A stretch of DNA of 64,000 bases from UMGS1590 sp963558655. Lineage in GTDB: Bacteria; Bacillota; Peptococcia; Peptococcales; Peptococcaceae. How positions within the stretch are numbered: the first letter of the stretch is position 1; each line of letters starts with the position of its first letter. The notes under the pieces were generated by a model. It was not told where the DNA came from. It did no database searches and saw nothing but the letters and a program-made list of their open reading frames with translations. This document shows, in pieces, positions 47,622-55,538 of this stretch. The position numbers and the translations under genes are program-made. The stretch is taken from assembly GCA_963558655.1 (NCBI GenBank), contig CAUWHJ010000014.1:1-64000 (forward strand). Reading direction: 5' to 3'.

Positions 47622-49115
47622 ATGAGTTCTACTATCTACCCTACTGGTACTACAATCTATGATCCAGAAAAAGCGTGGAGCGGCTATACGCTCATGCCAA
47701 TTGGCAAAGTTGGTGCTGTTTTGATCGACATGAACGGCAATGTTGTTAAAGTTTGGAAGGATTTCCAAGGCTTCCCAAATAAGCTCCTCAAGGGCGGTTA
47801 TGTCATGGGCTCCCTCGGTGTTCGTGACAGTGCATTCTCTTATCAGGACCAGACAGACCTGACACAGCTTGACTGGGATGGTAACGTTGTTTGGAAATTC
47901 AATAAAAAAGAATACATCGAAGACGAAGGCAAAGAACCAATGTGGATGGCACGCCAGCATCACGACTATCAGCGTGAAGGTAACCCAGTTGGTTACTATG
48001 TGCCAGGCATGGAATGCAAAACTGACAGTGGTAACACCTTGATTCTCTGCCATGAAACCATCCATGACCACAAGATCAGCGATAAGCAGCTCTTAGACGA
48101 TGTTTTCATCGAAGTTGACTGGGAAGGCAACATTGTTTGGGAATGGCATGTACACGATCACTTCCGTGAACTTGGTTTCTCCCAGGCAGCAAAGAACGTT
48201 CTCTTCCGTAACCCTAACCAGCATTTCACTCAGAATGGTGAACTTGGTGACTGGATGCACATCAACTCTATGAGCTATCTTGGGCCAAACAAATGGTATG
48301 ATGCTGGTGACGAACGTTTCAAACCAGACAATATCATTTGGGATGCTCGTGAAGCTAATATTCTTGCTATCATTGACAAGGAAACTGGTAAGATTGTTTG
48401 GAAACTTGGTCCAGACTTCACTGAAACCAAAGAAAGCCGTCGCATCGGTCAGATCATTGGTCAGCATCATGTTCACATGATTCCAAAAGGTCTGCCAGGT
48501 GAAGGTAACATCCTTATCTTCGATAACGGTGGCTGGGCTGGTTATGGTCTGCCTGACCGCATGAGTGTCGATGGTACCAAAGTTGATATTCGTGACCACT
48601 CCAGAATCCTCGAAATCGACCCAACCACGCTCAAGGTTGTTTGGAGCTATGTTGGTGGCGATACCCACAAAGGCGCTATGGGCGCATTCATCACCAATAC
48701 CAGATTCTACAGCCAGCTTATCAGTGCTGCACAGCGTTTGCCTAATGGTAACACGCTGATTACCGAAGGTTGCTGCTCCAGAATCTTTGAAGTAACCCCA
48801 GATAAAGAAGTTGTTTGGGAATACATCGCTCCATTCAATAAGGAAAATGATGGTCTGTTTGTATATCGTGCATATCGTTATCCATACGATTATGTACCAC
48901 AGCTTGACAAGCCAGAAGAAGTGCCTGTTAAGCCTCTTGACATCACCACTTTCCGTGTTCCTGGCGCTGCTGAAGGTATGCTCCAGAACTTCACTGAAGT
49001 TCCAGAAGCGCTTGGTTATACCTCTGAAATGGCAGCTTGCGTAACCGACGATCAGATTGAAGACGGCGCAAGCGAAGCTGATCCAGATGATGAAGTAACT
49101 GGCGCTAAATTCTAA
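47622..49115 (+). CDS. Arylsulfotransferase (ASST family)
   Basis: A 497-residue six-bladed-propeller enzyme transferring sulfate from aryl sulfates to phenols. DWMHINSMSYLG, IIGQHHVHMIPKGLPGEGNIL and DHSRILEIDP carry the conserved histidines and arginine of the ASST family. There is no signal peptide, unlike the periplasmic enterobacterial enzymes and like cytosolic gut anaerobe enzymes. The C-terminus is an acidic tail (EDGASEADPDDEV). Strong SD (AAGGAGG) and strongly biased codons, similar to groEL and tuf in this window, imply high expression. Confidence 0.85.
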   Translation: MSSTIYPTGTTIYDPEKAWSGYTLMPIGKVGAVLIDMNGNVVKVWKDFQGFPNKLLKGGYVMGSLGVRDSAFSYQDQTDLTQLDWDGNVVWKFNKKEYIEDEGKEPMWMARQHHDYQREGNPVGYYVPGMECKTDSGNTLILCHETIHDHKISDKQLLDDVFIEVDWEGNIVWEWHVHDHFRELGFSQAAKNVLFRNPNQHFTQNGELGDWMHINSMSYLGPNKWYDAGDERFKPDNIIWDAREANILAIIDKETGKIVWKLGPDFTETKESRRIGQIIGQHHVHMIPKGLPGEGNILIFDNGGWAGYGLPDRMSVDGTKVDIRDHSRILEIDPTTLKVVWSYVGGDTHKGAMGAFITNTRFYSQLISAAQRLPNGNTLITEGCCSRIFEVTPDKEVVWEYIAPFNKENDGLFVYRAYRYPYDYVPQLDKPEEVPVKPLDITTFRVPGAAEGMLQNFTEVPEALGYTSEMAACVTDDQIEDGASEADPDDEVTGAKF

Positions 49116-49134
49116 TCATAGATTACTATGTATA

Positions 49135-49167
49135 ACGACCGCTTCGTAGAGAAGTGGTCGTTTTTTT
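49135..49167 (+). terminator. Terminator of the arylsulfotransferase gene
   Basis: An 11-bp stem (49135-49145 with 49151-49161, one G-U pair), loop GTAGA, followed by seven T. Confidence 0.85.
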
Positions 49168-49231
49168 ATTGGTGGAAGGGTGAAAAAATAGCGCCGTTAT
49201 TGTTTTTGAGATATGATGGCTCAATAAAGAA

Positions 49232-49268
49232 AAACAGCTACATCGCTTTTGGTCGATGTAGCCGTTTT
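49232..49268 (-). terminator. Bidirectional terminator after the cyclo-ligase gene
   Basis: GCTACATCG (49237-49245) pairs with CGATGTAGC (49254-49262); A-rich to the left and T-rich to the right, so it can act on either strand, chiefly ending the leftward gene. Confidence 0.75.
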
Positions 49269-49269
49269 G

Positions 49270-49854
49270 TTATTGATGAAAGGGTTGACGTGTAAGAATA
49301 TGCGTGCTGGGTGTCCAGATTTCTGGCAGACGATAGTCTGTGGGTTCGGAGGGGAGAGGGGCGCCGACAAGCTGGCAATCAAAACCACAGGCGAGAATGG
49401 TGCAGTGAGATGGGAGCGTTGGTAAAAAGCGGTCGTAATAACCGGCGCCGTAACCTAAACGCGTGCCGTAAGGGTCGAAAAGAAGTCCAGGAACCAGACA
49501 GAAGTCGATGCTTTCGAGAGGCAATGGTTCAAGTGCGTTCGGTGCAATTTCGCGCAGGTTGCCGATGGTGGTGACTAAGGGAGTGTCTTTGGTGTAACGG
49601 CAAACGCTCATGCAATGGTCTGCCTCACAGTGTGTGAGAGCGACGATTTTGTTGTTCGCCCAGGCTGCTTGAATGAGAGCGGCGGTGGACCACTCGCTGC
49701 CAAAACTTAGATAGAGCAATACGGTTTTAGCTCGCTGCCAGCGTGGGTCATGAATGAGATGGTGCGTGAGGATGGTTTCTTGGCTGATGCGTTCGGCATT
49801 TGACAGCGTTTTGCGGCGCTGCTTTCCTTTGTTGCGCCATTCGTCTTTTGTCAT
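49270..49854 (-). CDS. 5-formyltetrahydrofolate cyclo-ligase
   Basis: A 194-residue enzyme converting 5-formyl-THF and ATP to 5,10-methenyl-THF. WRNKGKQRRKTLS near the start and FDPYGTRLGYGAGYYDRFL (nucleotide and folate pocket) are the family signatures. The start at 49854 (MTKDEWRNKG) has AAGGAGG seven bases before it. It is a single gene between convergent and divergent neighbours. Confidence 0.93.
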   Translation of the reverse strand: MTKDEWRNKGKQRRKTLSNAERISQETILTHHLIHDPRWQRAKTVLLYLSFGSEWSTAALIQAAWANNKIVALTHCEADHCMSVCRYTKDTPLVTTIGNLREIAPNALEPLPLESIDFCLVPGLLFDPYGTRLGYGAGYYDRFLPTLPSHCTILACGFDCQLVGAPLPSEPTDYRLPEIWTPSTHILTRQPFHQ

Positions 49855-49953
49855 AATCATTCCTCCTTGCTATCAGTATAGCGCGGATGTGGCTGTTCGA
49901 CAAGAAACGGCGGCTAAGACTGTGTGAAATTGGCAAAAAACGTAAATCTCCTC

Positions 49954-49984
49954 TTGCAATTTTTGATAAGTGTGTTATTATAAT
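49954..49984 (+). promoter_or_regulatory. groESL promoter
   Basis: TATAAT at 49979-49984 with TTGCAA at 49954-49959 (19-base spacer, slightly long). The start point should lie near or inside the CIRCE element. Confidence 0.65.
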
Positions 49985-49992
49985 ATCAGTGG

Positions 49993-50019
49993 TTAGCACT
50001 CGAGTAATTAGAGTGCTAA
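49993..50019 (+). promoter_or_regulatory. CIRCE operator (HrcA-binding)
   Basis: TTAGCACTC, nine bases, GAGTGCTAA: a perfect CIRCE inverted repeat between promoter and groES. HrcA repressor would hold the operon off until heat shock. Confidence 0.97.
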
Positions 50020-50057
50020 CAAAAGATTTGAGAATCAATTTGAGGAGGCTCTTATTT

Positions 50058-50345
50058 ATGAATATCAAACCATTGGGCGATAAAGTTGTTGTAAAACCAG
50101 CAAAGGTTGAAGAAAAAACAGAAAGCGGCATCATTCTGCCGGGTTCTGCTCAGGAAAAGCCACATCAGGGGACTGTTGTTGCAGTTGGCCCTGGCCCTAG
50201 AGATGAAAAAGGTAACCACATCGCTTTGGACGTTAAAGAAGGCGATCGTGTCATCTACGGCAAATTTGGTGGCGTAGATCTCAAGTATGACAACGAAGAT
50301 TACATTGTTCTTTCGGAAAAAGATATTCTCGTCGTTTTAGACTAA
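50058..50345 (+). CDS. groES: Co-chaperonin GroES
   Basis: A 95-residue chaperonin lid: MNIKPLGDKVVVKPAK, the mobile loop ESGIILPGSAQEKPHQG and the C-terminal YIVLSEKDILVVLD. SD GAGGAGG eight to nine bases before ATG 50058. It forms a heptamer over GroEL. Confidence 0.97.
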   Translation: MNIKPLGDKVVVKPAKVEEKTESGIILPGSAQEKPHQGTVVAVGPGPRDEKGNHIALDVKEGDRVIYGKFGGVDLKYDNEDYIVLSEKDILVVLD

Positions 50346-50380
50346 TCTTGAACACAAGCAATTAGGAGGCAATTCTTATT

Positions 50381-52006
50381 ATGGCAAAAGAAATTCGTTT
50401 TGATGCAGAAGCGCGTGCTGCGCTTGAAGTTGGTGTCAATGCTGTTGCAGATGCTGTACGTGTAACGCTTGGGCCTAAAGGTCGCAATGTGGTTCTTTCT
50501 CGTCCTTATGGTGCCCCAACCATTACTAATGATGGTGTAACGATTGCACGTGAAATTGATTTGGAAGATCCATTTGAAAATATGGGTGCTCAGCTGCTCA
50601 AGGAAGTATCCATTAAGACCAATGATGTAGCAGGTGATGGGACTACCACCGCAACTGTTCTTGCACAAGCTATGGTACGCGAAGGTTTGAAGAATATTGC
50701 TGCTGGTGCTAACCCAATGATCCTGAGAAAGGGTATGCAGGCTGCTTGCAACCGTGCAGTTGAAGAAATCCATAAGATTAGCCAGCCAATCAAGAGCAAA
50801 GAAGCCATCGCTCAGGTTGCTGCTATTTCTTCTGCTGATGATGAAATTGGTAAATTGATTGCAGACGCAATGGAAACTGTTGGTAATGATGGTGTTATCA
50901 CGGTTGAAGATTCCAAGACTTTCGGTACGTCCATGGAAGTGGTTGAAGGGATGCAGTTTGACCGTGGGTACATTTCTCCATATATGGTGACCAACACCGA
51001 AAAGATGAGTGCTGTACTCGATGAACCATACATTCTCGTAACGGATAAGAAGATCTCTAACATTCAGGACATTCTGCCTGTACTTGAACAGATTGTTAAG
51101 ACCGGTAAAGCACTCCTCATTATTGCTGAAGATGTGGAAGGCGAAGCACTCACCACAATGATTCTTAACCGTCTGCGTGGTACCTTTACTTGCGTGGCTG
51201 TTAAGGCACCTGGTTTTGGCGATCGTCGTAAAGAAATGCTGAAGGACATTGCAGCTCTCACTGGTGCTACTGTTGTGACCGATGAACTTGGTTACAAGTT
51301 AGAAGATACCACCATTGATATGCTTGGTGCTGCACGTCAGGTTACTGTTGATAAAGACAACACTACTATTGTTGATGGTCGTGGCGACAAGGCTGCTATT
51401 GAAGCACGTGTGGATCAGATTCGTCGTCTGATCGAAGAAACCACTTCCGATTTCGATCGTGAAAAATATCAGGAACGTCTCGCTAAACTCGCTGGTGGCG
51501 TTGCTGTGCTCCAAGTTGGTGCTGCTACTGAAACCGAACTCACTGAAAAGAAACATCGCATTGAAGATGCACTTTCTGCAACCAAGGCTGCTGTTGAAGA
51601 AGGTATCGTAGCGGGTGGTGGTACTGCTCTGCTCGATATTCAGGCTACCCTTGATGAAGTGACCTTTGAAGAAGCTGATGCAATGACTGGTGTGGCTATT
51701 GTTAAGAAAGCACTTGAAGCACCTGTTCGTCAGATTGCTGAAAATGCCGGCGTTGAAGGCAGCGTTGTTTGCGAACGTGTAAAATCTCTGCCTGTTGGTG
51801 AAGGTTACAACGCATTGAAAGATGATTATGAAAATATGATTGATGTAGCTGGCGTTATCGACCCGGCAAAAGTTACACGTAGTGCCTTGCAGAATGCTGT
51901 ATCTATTGCCAGCATGATTTTGACCACCGAAACCCTCGTGGCTGACGTGAGCAAGGAAGATCCAAACGCAGCGGCAGCAGCTGCTGGCGGCATGGGCATG
52001 ATGTAA
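50381..52006 (+). CDS. groEL: Chaperonin GroEL
   Basis: A 541-residue Hsp60: GPKGRNVVLSRPYGAPTITN, VAGDGTTTATVLAQAMV (ATP site, catalytic D) and GGM-rich end AAAAAGGMGMM. 35 bases after groES in one CIRCE-controlled operon. Normal length. Confidence 0.98.
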   Translation: MAKEIRFDAEARAALEVGVNAVADAVRVTLGPKGRNVVLSRPYGAPTITNDGVTIAREIDLEDPFENMGAQLLKEVSIKTNDVAGDGTTTATVLAQAMVREGLKNIAAGANPMILRKGMQAACNRAVEEIHKISQPIKSKEAIAQVAAISSADDEIGKLIADAMETVGNDGVITVEDSKTFGTSMEVVEGMQFDRGYISPYMVTNTEKMSAVLDEPYILVTDKKISNIQDILPVLEQIVKTGKALLIIAEDVEGEALTTMILNRLRGTFTCVAVKAPGFGDRRKEMLKDIAALTGATVVTDELGYKLEDTTIDMLGAARQVTVDKDNTTIVDGRGDKAAIEARVDQIRRLIEETTSDFDREKYQERLAKLAGGVAVLQVGAATETELTEKKHRIEDALSATKAAVEEGIVAGGGTALLDIQATLDEVTFEEADAMTGVAIVKKALEAPVRQIAENAGVEGSVVCERVKSLPVGEGYNALKDDYENMIDVAGVIDPAKVTRSALQNAVSIASMILTTETLVADVSKEDPNAAAAAAGGMGMM

Positions 52007-52049
52007 TTTTATAGATTGCATAGGCTGGTTAATTCCCTAGAGCCTGTGG

Positions 52050-52101
52050 TATAATTGAACAAAGCCAACAAGCGGAGCCTTCGTGGGCCTTCCGCTTGTT
52101 G
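52050..52101 (+). promoter_or_regulatory. Promoter and long 5-prime hairpin before mrp
   Basis: An extended -10 (TGG-TATAAT, with TATAAT at 52050-52055). An 11-bp stem (52066-52076 with 52091-52101) follows, with an inner GCC/GGC pair. It has no T run; it may be a weak terminator of groEL or a leader structure. Confidence 0.55.
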
Positions 52102-52143
52102 TGTTTATAGCGAGTTTTTCATAGGAAAGGGGTATGAGTTTCA

Positions 52144-52998
52144 ATGAGTCAATGTGAAGGTTGCGCTTCTGCCAGCACCTGCGGTGGTTCTTGCCCAAGC
52201 GGTCAGGAACAACAGCTGACGGAAGCCCAGAAACATACCAATATTAAAAACATCATTGTAGTTATGAGCGGTAAGGGCGGCGTTGGTAAATCCAGCTTCT
52301 CTTCTGTGCTCGCCATGGCGTTGCGTAAACGTGGCTTTGAAGTTGGTCTGCTTGATGCCGACATTACTGGTCCAAGTATTCCAAAACTTTTTGGTGTCAA
52401 CCATCAGCCTGCCATGGGTGAATATGGCATTGAGCCAATCGAAAGCAAATCAGGCATTAAGCTCATGAGTATGAACTTTTTACTGCCACATGATGATGAT
52501 CCTGTTGTTTGGCGTGGTGCACTGATTACTGGCGTGGTACAGCAGTTTATTACCGATGTTTGCTGGGGCGAATTGGACTACTTGGTGGTAGACCTGCCAC
52601 CAGGAACTGGTGATGTGCCACTGACCATCATGCAGAGCCTTAAAGTTGGCGGTGTGCTTATGGTAACAACGCCGCAGGGGCTTTCTAACATGGTTGTGCG
52701 TAAAGGACTCAAGATGATTGAGCTTATGAATGTGCCTGCGCTTGGTATTGCTGAAAACATGAGCTATCTGCGTTGCGATCATTGCGGCGAACGCATCAAT
52801 CTTTTTGGGGAAAGTCATGTACAGGAAACCTGTGACGCATTCCAAGTTCCGTTGATTGGTCAGTTCCCACTTGATCCACATCTGGCAGAAATGGGCGATG
52901 CTGGTGATATCGAAGCGTATGATGGCGAAGTGCTTTCGTTGATGACAGAAAACCTTGATCGTCTCCTGAAAGGGCTTGGCGAAGGTTTAATGGAATAA
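52144..52998 (+). CDS. Mrp/NBP35-family iron-sulfur carrier ATPase
   Basis: A 284-residue P-loop protein: Cys-rich start (QCEGCASASTCGGSCPSG) like eukaryotic NBP35, deviant Walker A SGKGGVGKSS, LLDADITGPSIPKLFG, and the C-x2-C (LRCDHCGERI) that bridges a [4Fe-4S] cluster in the dimer. It probably delivers clusters to apo-proteins. SD AGGAAAGGGG before the ATG. Confidence 0.92.
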   Translation: MSQCEGCASASTCGGSCPSGQEQQLTEAQKHTNIKNIIVVMSGKGGVGKSSFSSVLAMALRKRGFEVGLLDADITGPSIPKLFGVNHQPAMGEYGIEPIESKSGIKLMSMNFLLPHDDDPVVWRGALITGVVQQFITDVCWGELDYLVVDLPPGTGDVPLTIMQSLKVGGVLMVTTPQGLSNMVVRKGLKMIELMNVPALGIAENMSYLRCDHCGERINLFGESHVQETCDAFQVPLIGQFPLDPHLAEMGDAGDIEAYDGEVLSLMTENLDRLLKGLGEGLME

Positions 52999-53004
52999 TT
53001 GTTG

Positions 53005-53032
53005 AATCCCGTGCGTATGCGCGGGATTTTTT
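53005..53032 (+). terminator. Terminator of mrp
   Basis: AATCCCG (53005-53011) pairs with CGGGATT (53022-53028), then six T. Confidence 0.85.
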
Positions 53033-53148
53033 GCTTGAATGGTATTTGTTCGCAAAGAAACTTGGGATGTTTGGCTGTTGGCGCTGGCTTCACTTTGGGT
53101 TGTGGGCTGTAACGAAAACATCACCCTTTATTTTGGCTGAAATAGAAC

Positions 53149-53177
53149 TTGAGAATTTCTCATTCATTTGTTACCAT
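53149..53177 (+). promoter_or_regulatory. Candidate asnB promoter
   Basis: TTGAGA (53149-53154), 17-base spacer, TACCAT (53172-53177), 79 bases before the ATG. The rest of 53033-53256 shows no gene. Confidence 0.45.
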
Positions 53178-53256
53178 GGAAAGGTATTATATGAGCGGAA
53201 GTATGCCGCTGACGAAACATTGTTAATTGTTATTGACCATAGAGGGGATTTTGTAT

Positions 53257-55116
53257 ATGTGTGGATTTGTAGGTTATTTGCCTGGTAGCATAACTCGGAA
53301 CTATGACGATGAAACCATTATTCAGCAGATGATGGATACCATTCGCCATCGCGGGCCGGACAGTGGTGGGTATCATATTGCAGAGCAGGCGGTGTTGGGA
53401 TTTCGTCGTTTGACAATTATTGACTTGAGTGATGCAGGCAATCAGCCGCTTTTTGATGAAAGCGGGCGTTATACGCTTGTTTTTAATGGAGAGATTTATA
53501 ATCATAAAGATATTCGTGCTGAACTGGAAGCGAAGGGGTATCATTTCAAGAGTCATACCGACAGTGAAGTGCTCGTACATGGCTATGCCGAATGGCAAGA
53601 AGGTATTCTTGATAAGGTGCGGGGTATGTTTGCTTTTGCCATTTGGGACGAACAGGAAAAGAGCCTTTTTTTGGCACGCGATATGTTTGGCATTAAGCCA
53701 CTGTATTATGGAAAAGCATCAAACGATGGCACTTTTTTCTTTGGGTCTGAAATTAAGAGCTTTTTGCCGCATCCGTCTTTTGTGAAAGAAGTGAATAAGA
53801 ATGCGGTGTTGCCTTATCTTACGTTCCAATATCCGGTAACGAATGAAACTTTTTTCAAAGATATCTATAAATTGGAACCAGGAACCTGGATGCGCGTTGA
53901 TGCACAGGGGCGTATGACCCGTAAGCGTTACTGGGATTTTGAATTTAATGGCACCGATGAATCTTTGGAAAGTTACATTCAACAGATTTCAGATGTGCTT
54001 AAGGATTCGGTGAAGGTGCATAAGATTGCTGATGTACCGGTGGGGGCGTTCCTTTCAGGTGGCATTGACTCGAGCTATATTACGGCGCTGTTCAAGCCGA
54101 AAAACACCTTCTCTGTCGGCTTTGGAGATTATGAAGGGCGTTTTAATGAGACGGATTTGGCACATCGCCTCTCAGAAATTCTTGGCTTTAATCATCACAT
54201 TCGCCTGATTGGTGCTGACGATTTCTTTGATGCGCTGCCGGCTATTCAATATCATCTCGATGAACCGCAATCCAATCTTTCGACCGTGCCGCTGTATTTC
54301 CTTACGAAACTTGCCAGTGAACATGTTACAGTAGTGCTTTCCGGCGAAGGTGCCGATGAGCTTTTTGGCGGATATGAAAGCTATATGCGTACACCGCATT
54401 TGCAGATGTATGATCGCATAGTGCCGCATGGCATTCGTCGCGGATTGTGCAAGGTGGCTCGGCATCTGCCAAACAATCGTCTTACTGATCTGATGGTGCG
54501 TGGCGGCCAAACGCCGGAAGAGTATTTCATTGGACAAGCGAAAGTCTTTCCGGAAGATGAGGCACGTGCTGTGCTTAAAGCACCATTTCGCAATGGCGTA
54601 ACTGTAAGTGAACTGACGGCGCCGGTGTATCAGAGCGTTAAAGATAAAGATGACGTCACTAAGATGATGACCATTGATATGCGCCTTTGGTTGCCGGGCG
54701 ATATTTTGCTTAAGGCAGATAAAATGAGCTCTGCACATTCTTTGGAGCTGCGTGTACCGTTCCTTGATAAAGACGTTATGAAGGTAGCGGAAAAGATACC
54801 AACGAAATTCCGCATTAAAGATGGTCTTAGTAAATATGCGCTTCGCAAAGCAGCACTTGCCGAATTGCCGGAAGAATGGGCGCGACGTCCAAAAAATGGA
54901 TTTCCTGTTCCGATTCGCGATTGGTTAAAACAAGAAAAATATTATAATTATGTGAAAGAAATCTTTGAATCGCCAGAAGCAGGCATCTTTTTCGATCAGG
55001 AAAAATTGTTGGGCTATCTCGATGAACATTATCAAGGAAAAGCCATGCGCCAGCGCTATATTTACACAGCAATGTCGCTTATTCTCTGGTATCGTGAATA
55101 TTTCATAAAGCGTTAA
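53257..55116 (+). CDS. asnB: Asparagine synthetase, glutamine-hydrolysing
   Basis: A 619-residue enzyme making asparagine from aspartate, ATP and glutamine. The start at 53257 gives MCGFVGYLPG with the catalytic Cys at position 2, as the Ntn glutaminase requires; the in-frame upstream start is not used. The ATP pyrophosphatase motif is FLSGGIDSSYITAL (about residue 268). C-terminal synthetase helices contain LPGDILLKADKMSSAHSLE. Length is typical of the long bacterial AsnB. Confidence 0.95.
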   Translation: MCGFVGYLPGSITRNYDDETIIQQMMDTIRHRGPDSGGYHIAEQAVLGFRRLTIIDLSDAGNQPLFDESGRYTLVFNGEIYNHKDIRAELEAKGYHFKSHTDSEVLVHGYAEWQEGILDKVRGMFAFAIWDEQEKSLFLARDMFGIKPLYYGKASNDGTFFFGSEIKSFLPHPSFVKEVNKNAVLPYLTFQYPVTNETFFKDIYKLEPGTWMRVDAQGRMTRKRYWDFEFNGTDESLESYIQQISDVLKDSVKVHKIADVPVGAFLSGGIDSSYITALFKPKNTFSVGFGDYEGRFNETDLAHRLSEILGFNHHIRLIGADDFFDALPAIQYHLDEPQSNLSTVPLYFLTKLASEHVTVVLSGEGADELFGGYESYMRTPHLQMYDRIVPHGIRRGLCKVARHLPNNRLTDLMVRGGQTPEEYFIGQAKVFPEDEARAVLKAPFRNGVTVSELTAPVYQSVKDKDDVTKMMTIDMRLWLPGDILLKADKMSSAHSLELRVPFLDKDVMKVAEKIPTKFRIKDGLSKYALRKAALAELPEEWARRPKNGFPVPIRDWLKQEKYYNYVKEIFESPEAGIFFDQEKLLGYLDEHYQGKAMRQRYIYTAMSLILWYREYFIKR

Positions 55117-55122
55117 GTAAAG

Positions 55123-55155
55123 AGCACGTTCTCACTTTGAGGGAACGTGCTTTTT
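55123..55155 (+). terminator. Terminator of asnB
   Basis: AGCACGTTC (55123-55131) pairs with GAACGTGCT (55143-55151), then five T. Confidence 0.85.
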
Positions 55156-55215
55156 ATATTTTCTTAGATGCTTAGTTGTGCGGAATTTTTATTGGTGTGT
55201 AGTTGTTGACAAGAT

Positions 55216-55244
55216 TTGCCATCATCGGCTGAATCTGTCATAAT
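55216..55244 (+). promoter_or_regulatory. Promoter of the GIY-YIG/polA/mutM/coaE operon
   Basis: TTGCCA (55216-55221), 17-base spacer, CATAAT (55239-55244), followed by SD GAGGAGGG and the first gene. Confidence 0.65.
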
Positions 55245-55265
55245 AGTTGGCGAGGAGGGACGACA

Positions 55266-55538
55266 ATGGGTGAACACTATACGTATCTTGTGCGTTGTGC
55301 GGACGGAAGTTTTTACTGTGGTTATGCCACAGACCCTGTGGCGCGTGCAAAGGTGCACAACAGTGGACGTGGTGCAAAGTATACGCGTGCCCGTTTGCCG
55401 GTCACTCTGGTTTATACAGAATCTTTTGCTACGAAGGAAGCGGCCATGAGCCGCGAGTGGCATATAAAACGCTTGAGTCATGCCCAAAAAGCGGCGTTGG
55501 TACAGGCGTATCAGAAGCAAAGAGAGGAATCCTTATGA
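55266..55538 (+). CDS. GIY-YIG domain protein (UPF0213)
   Basis: A 90-residue single-domain protein. YTYLVRCADGSFYCGYATDP carries the two strands with Y of the GIY-YIG fold (here YLV and YCGYA), HNSGRGAKYTRARLP the conserved R, and KEAAMSREWHIKRL the E. It may be a DNA nuclease in repair. It overlaps polA by four bases (ATGA), fitting a repair operon. Confidence 0.92.
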   Translation: MGEHYTYLVRCADGSFYCGYATDPVARAKVHNSGRGAKYTRARLPVTLVYTESFATKEAAMSREWHIKRLSHAQKAALVQAYQKQREESL

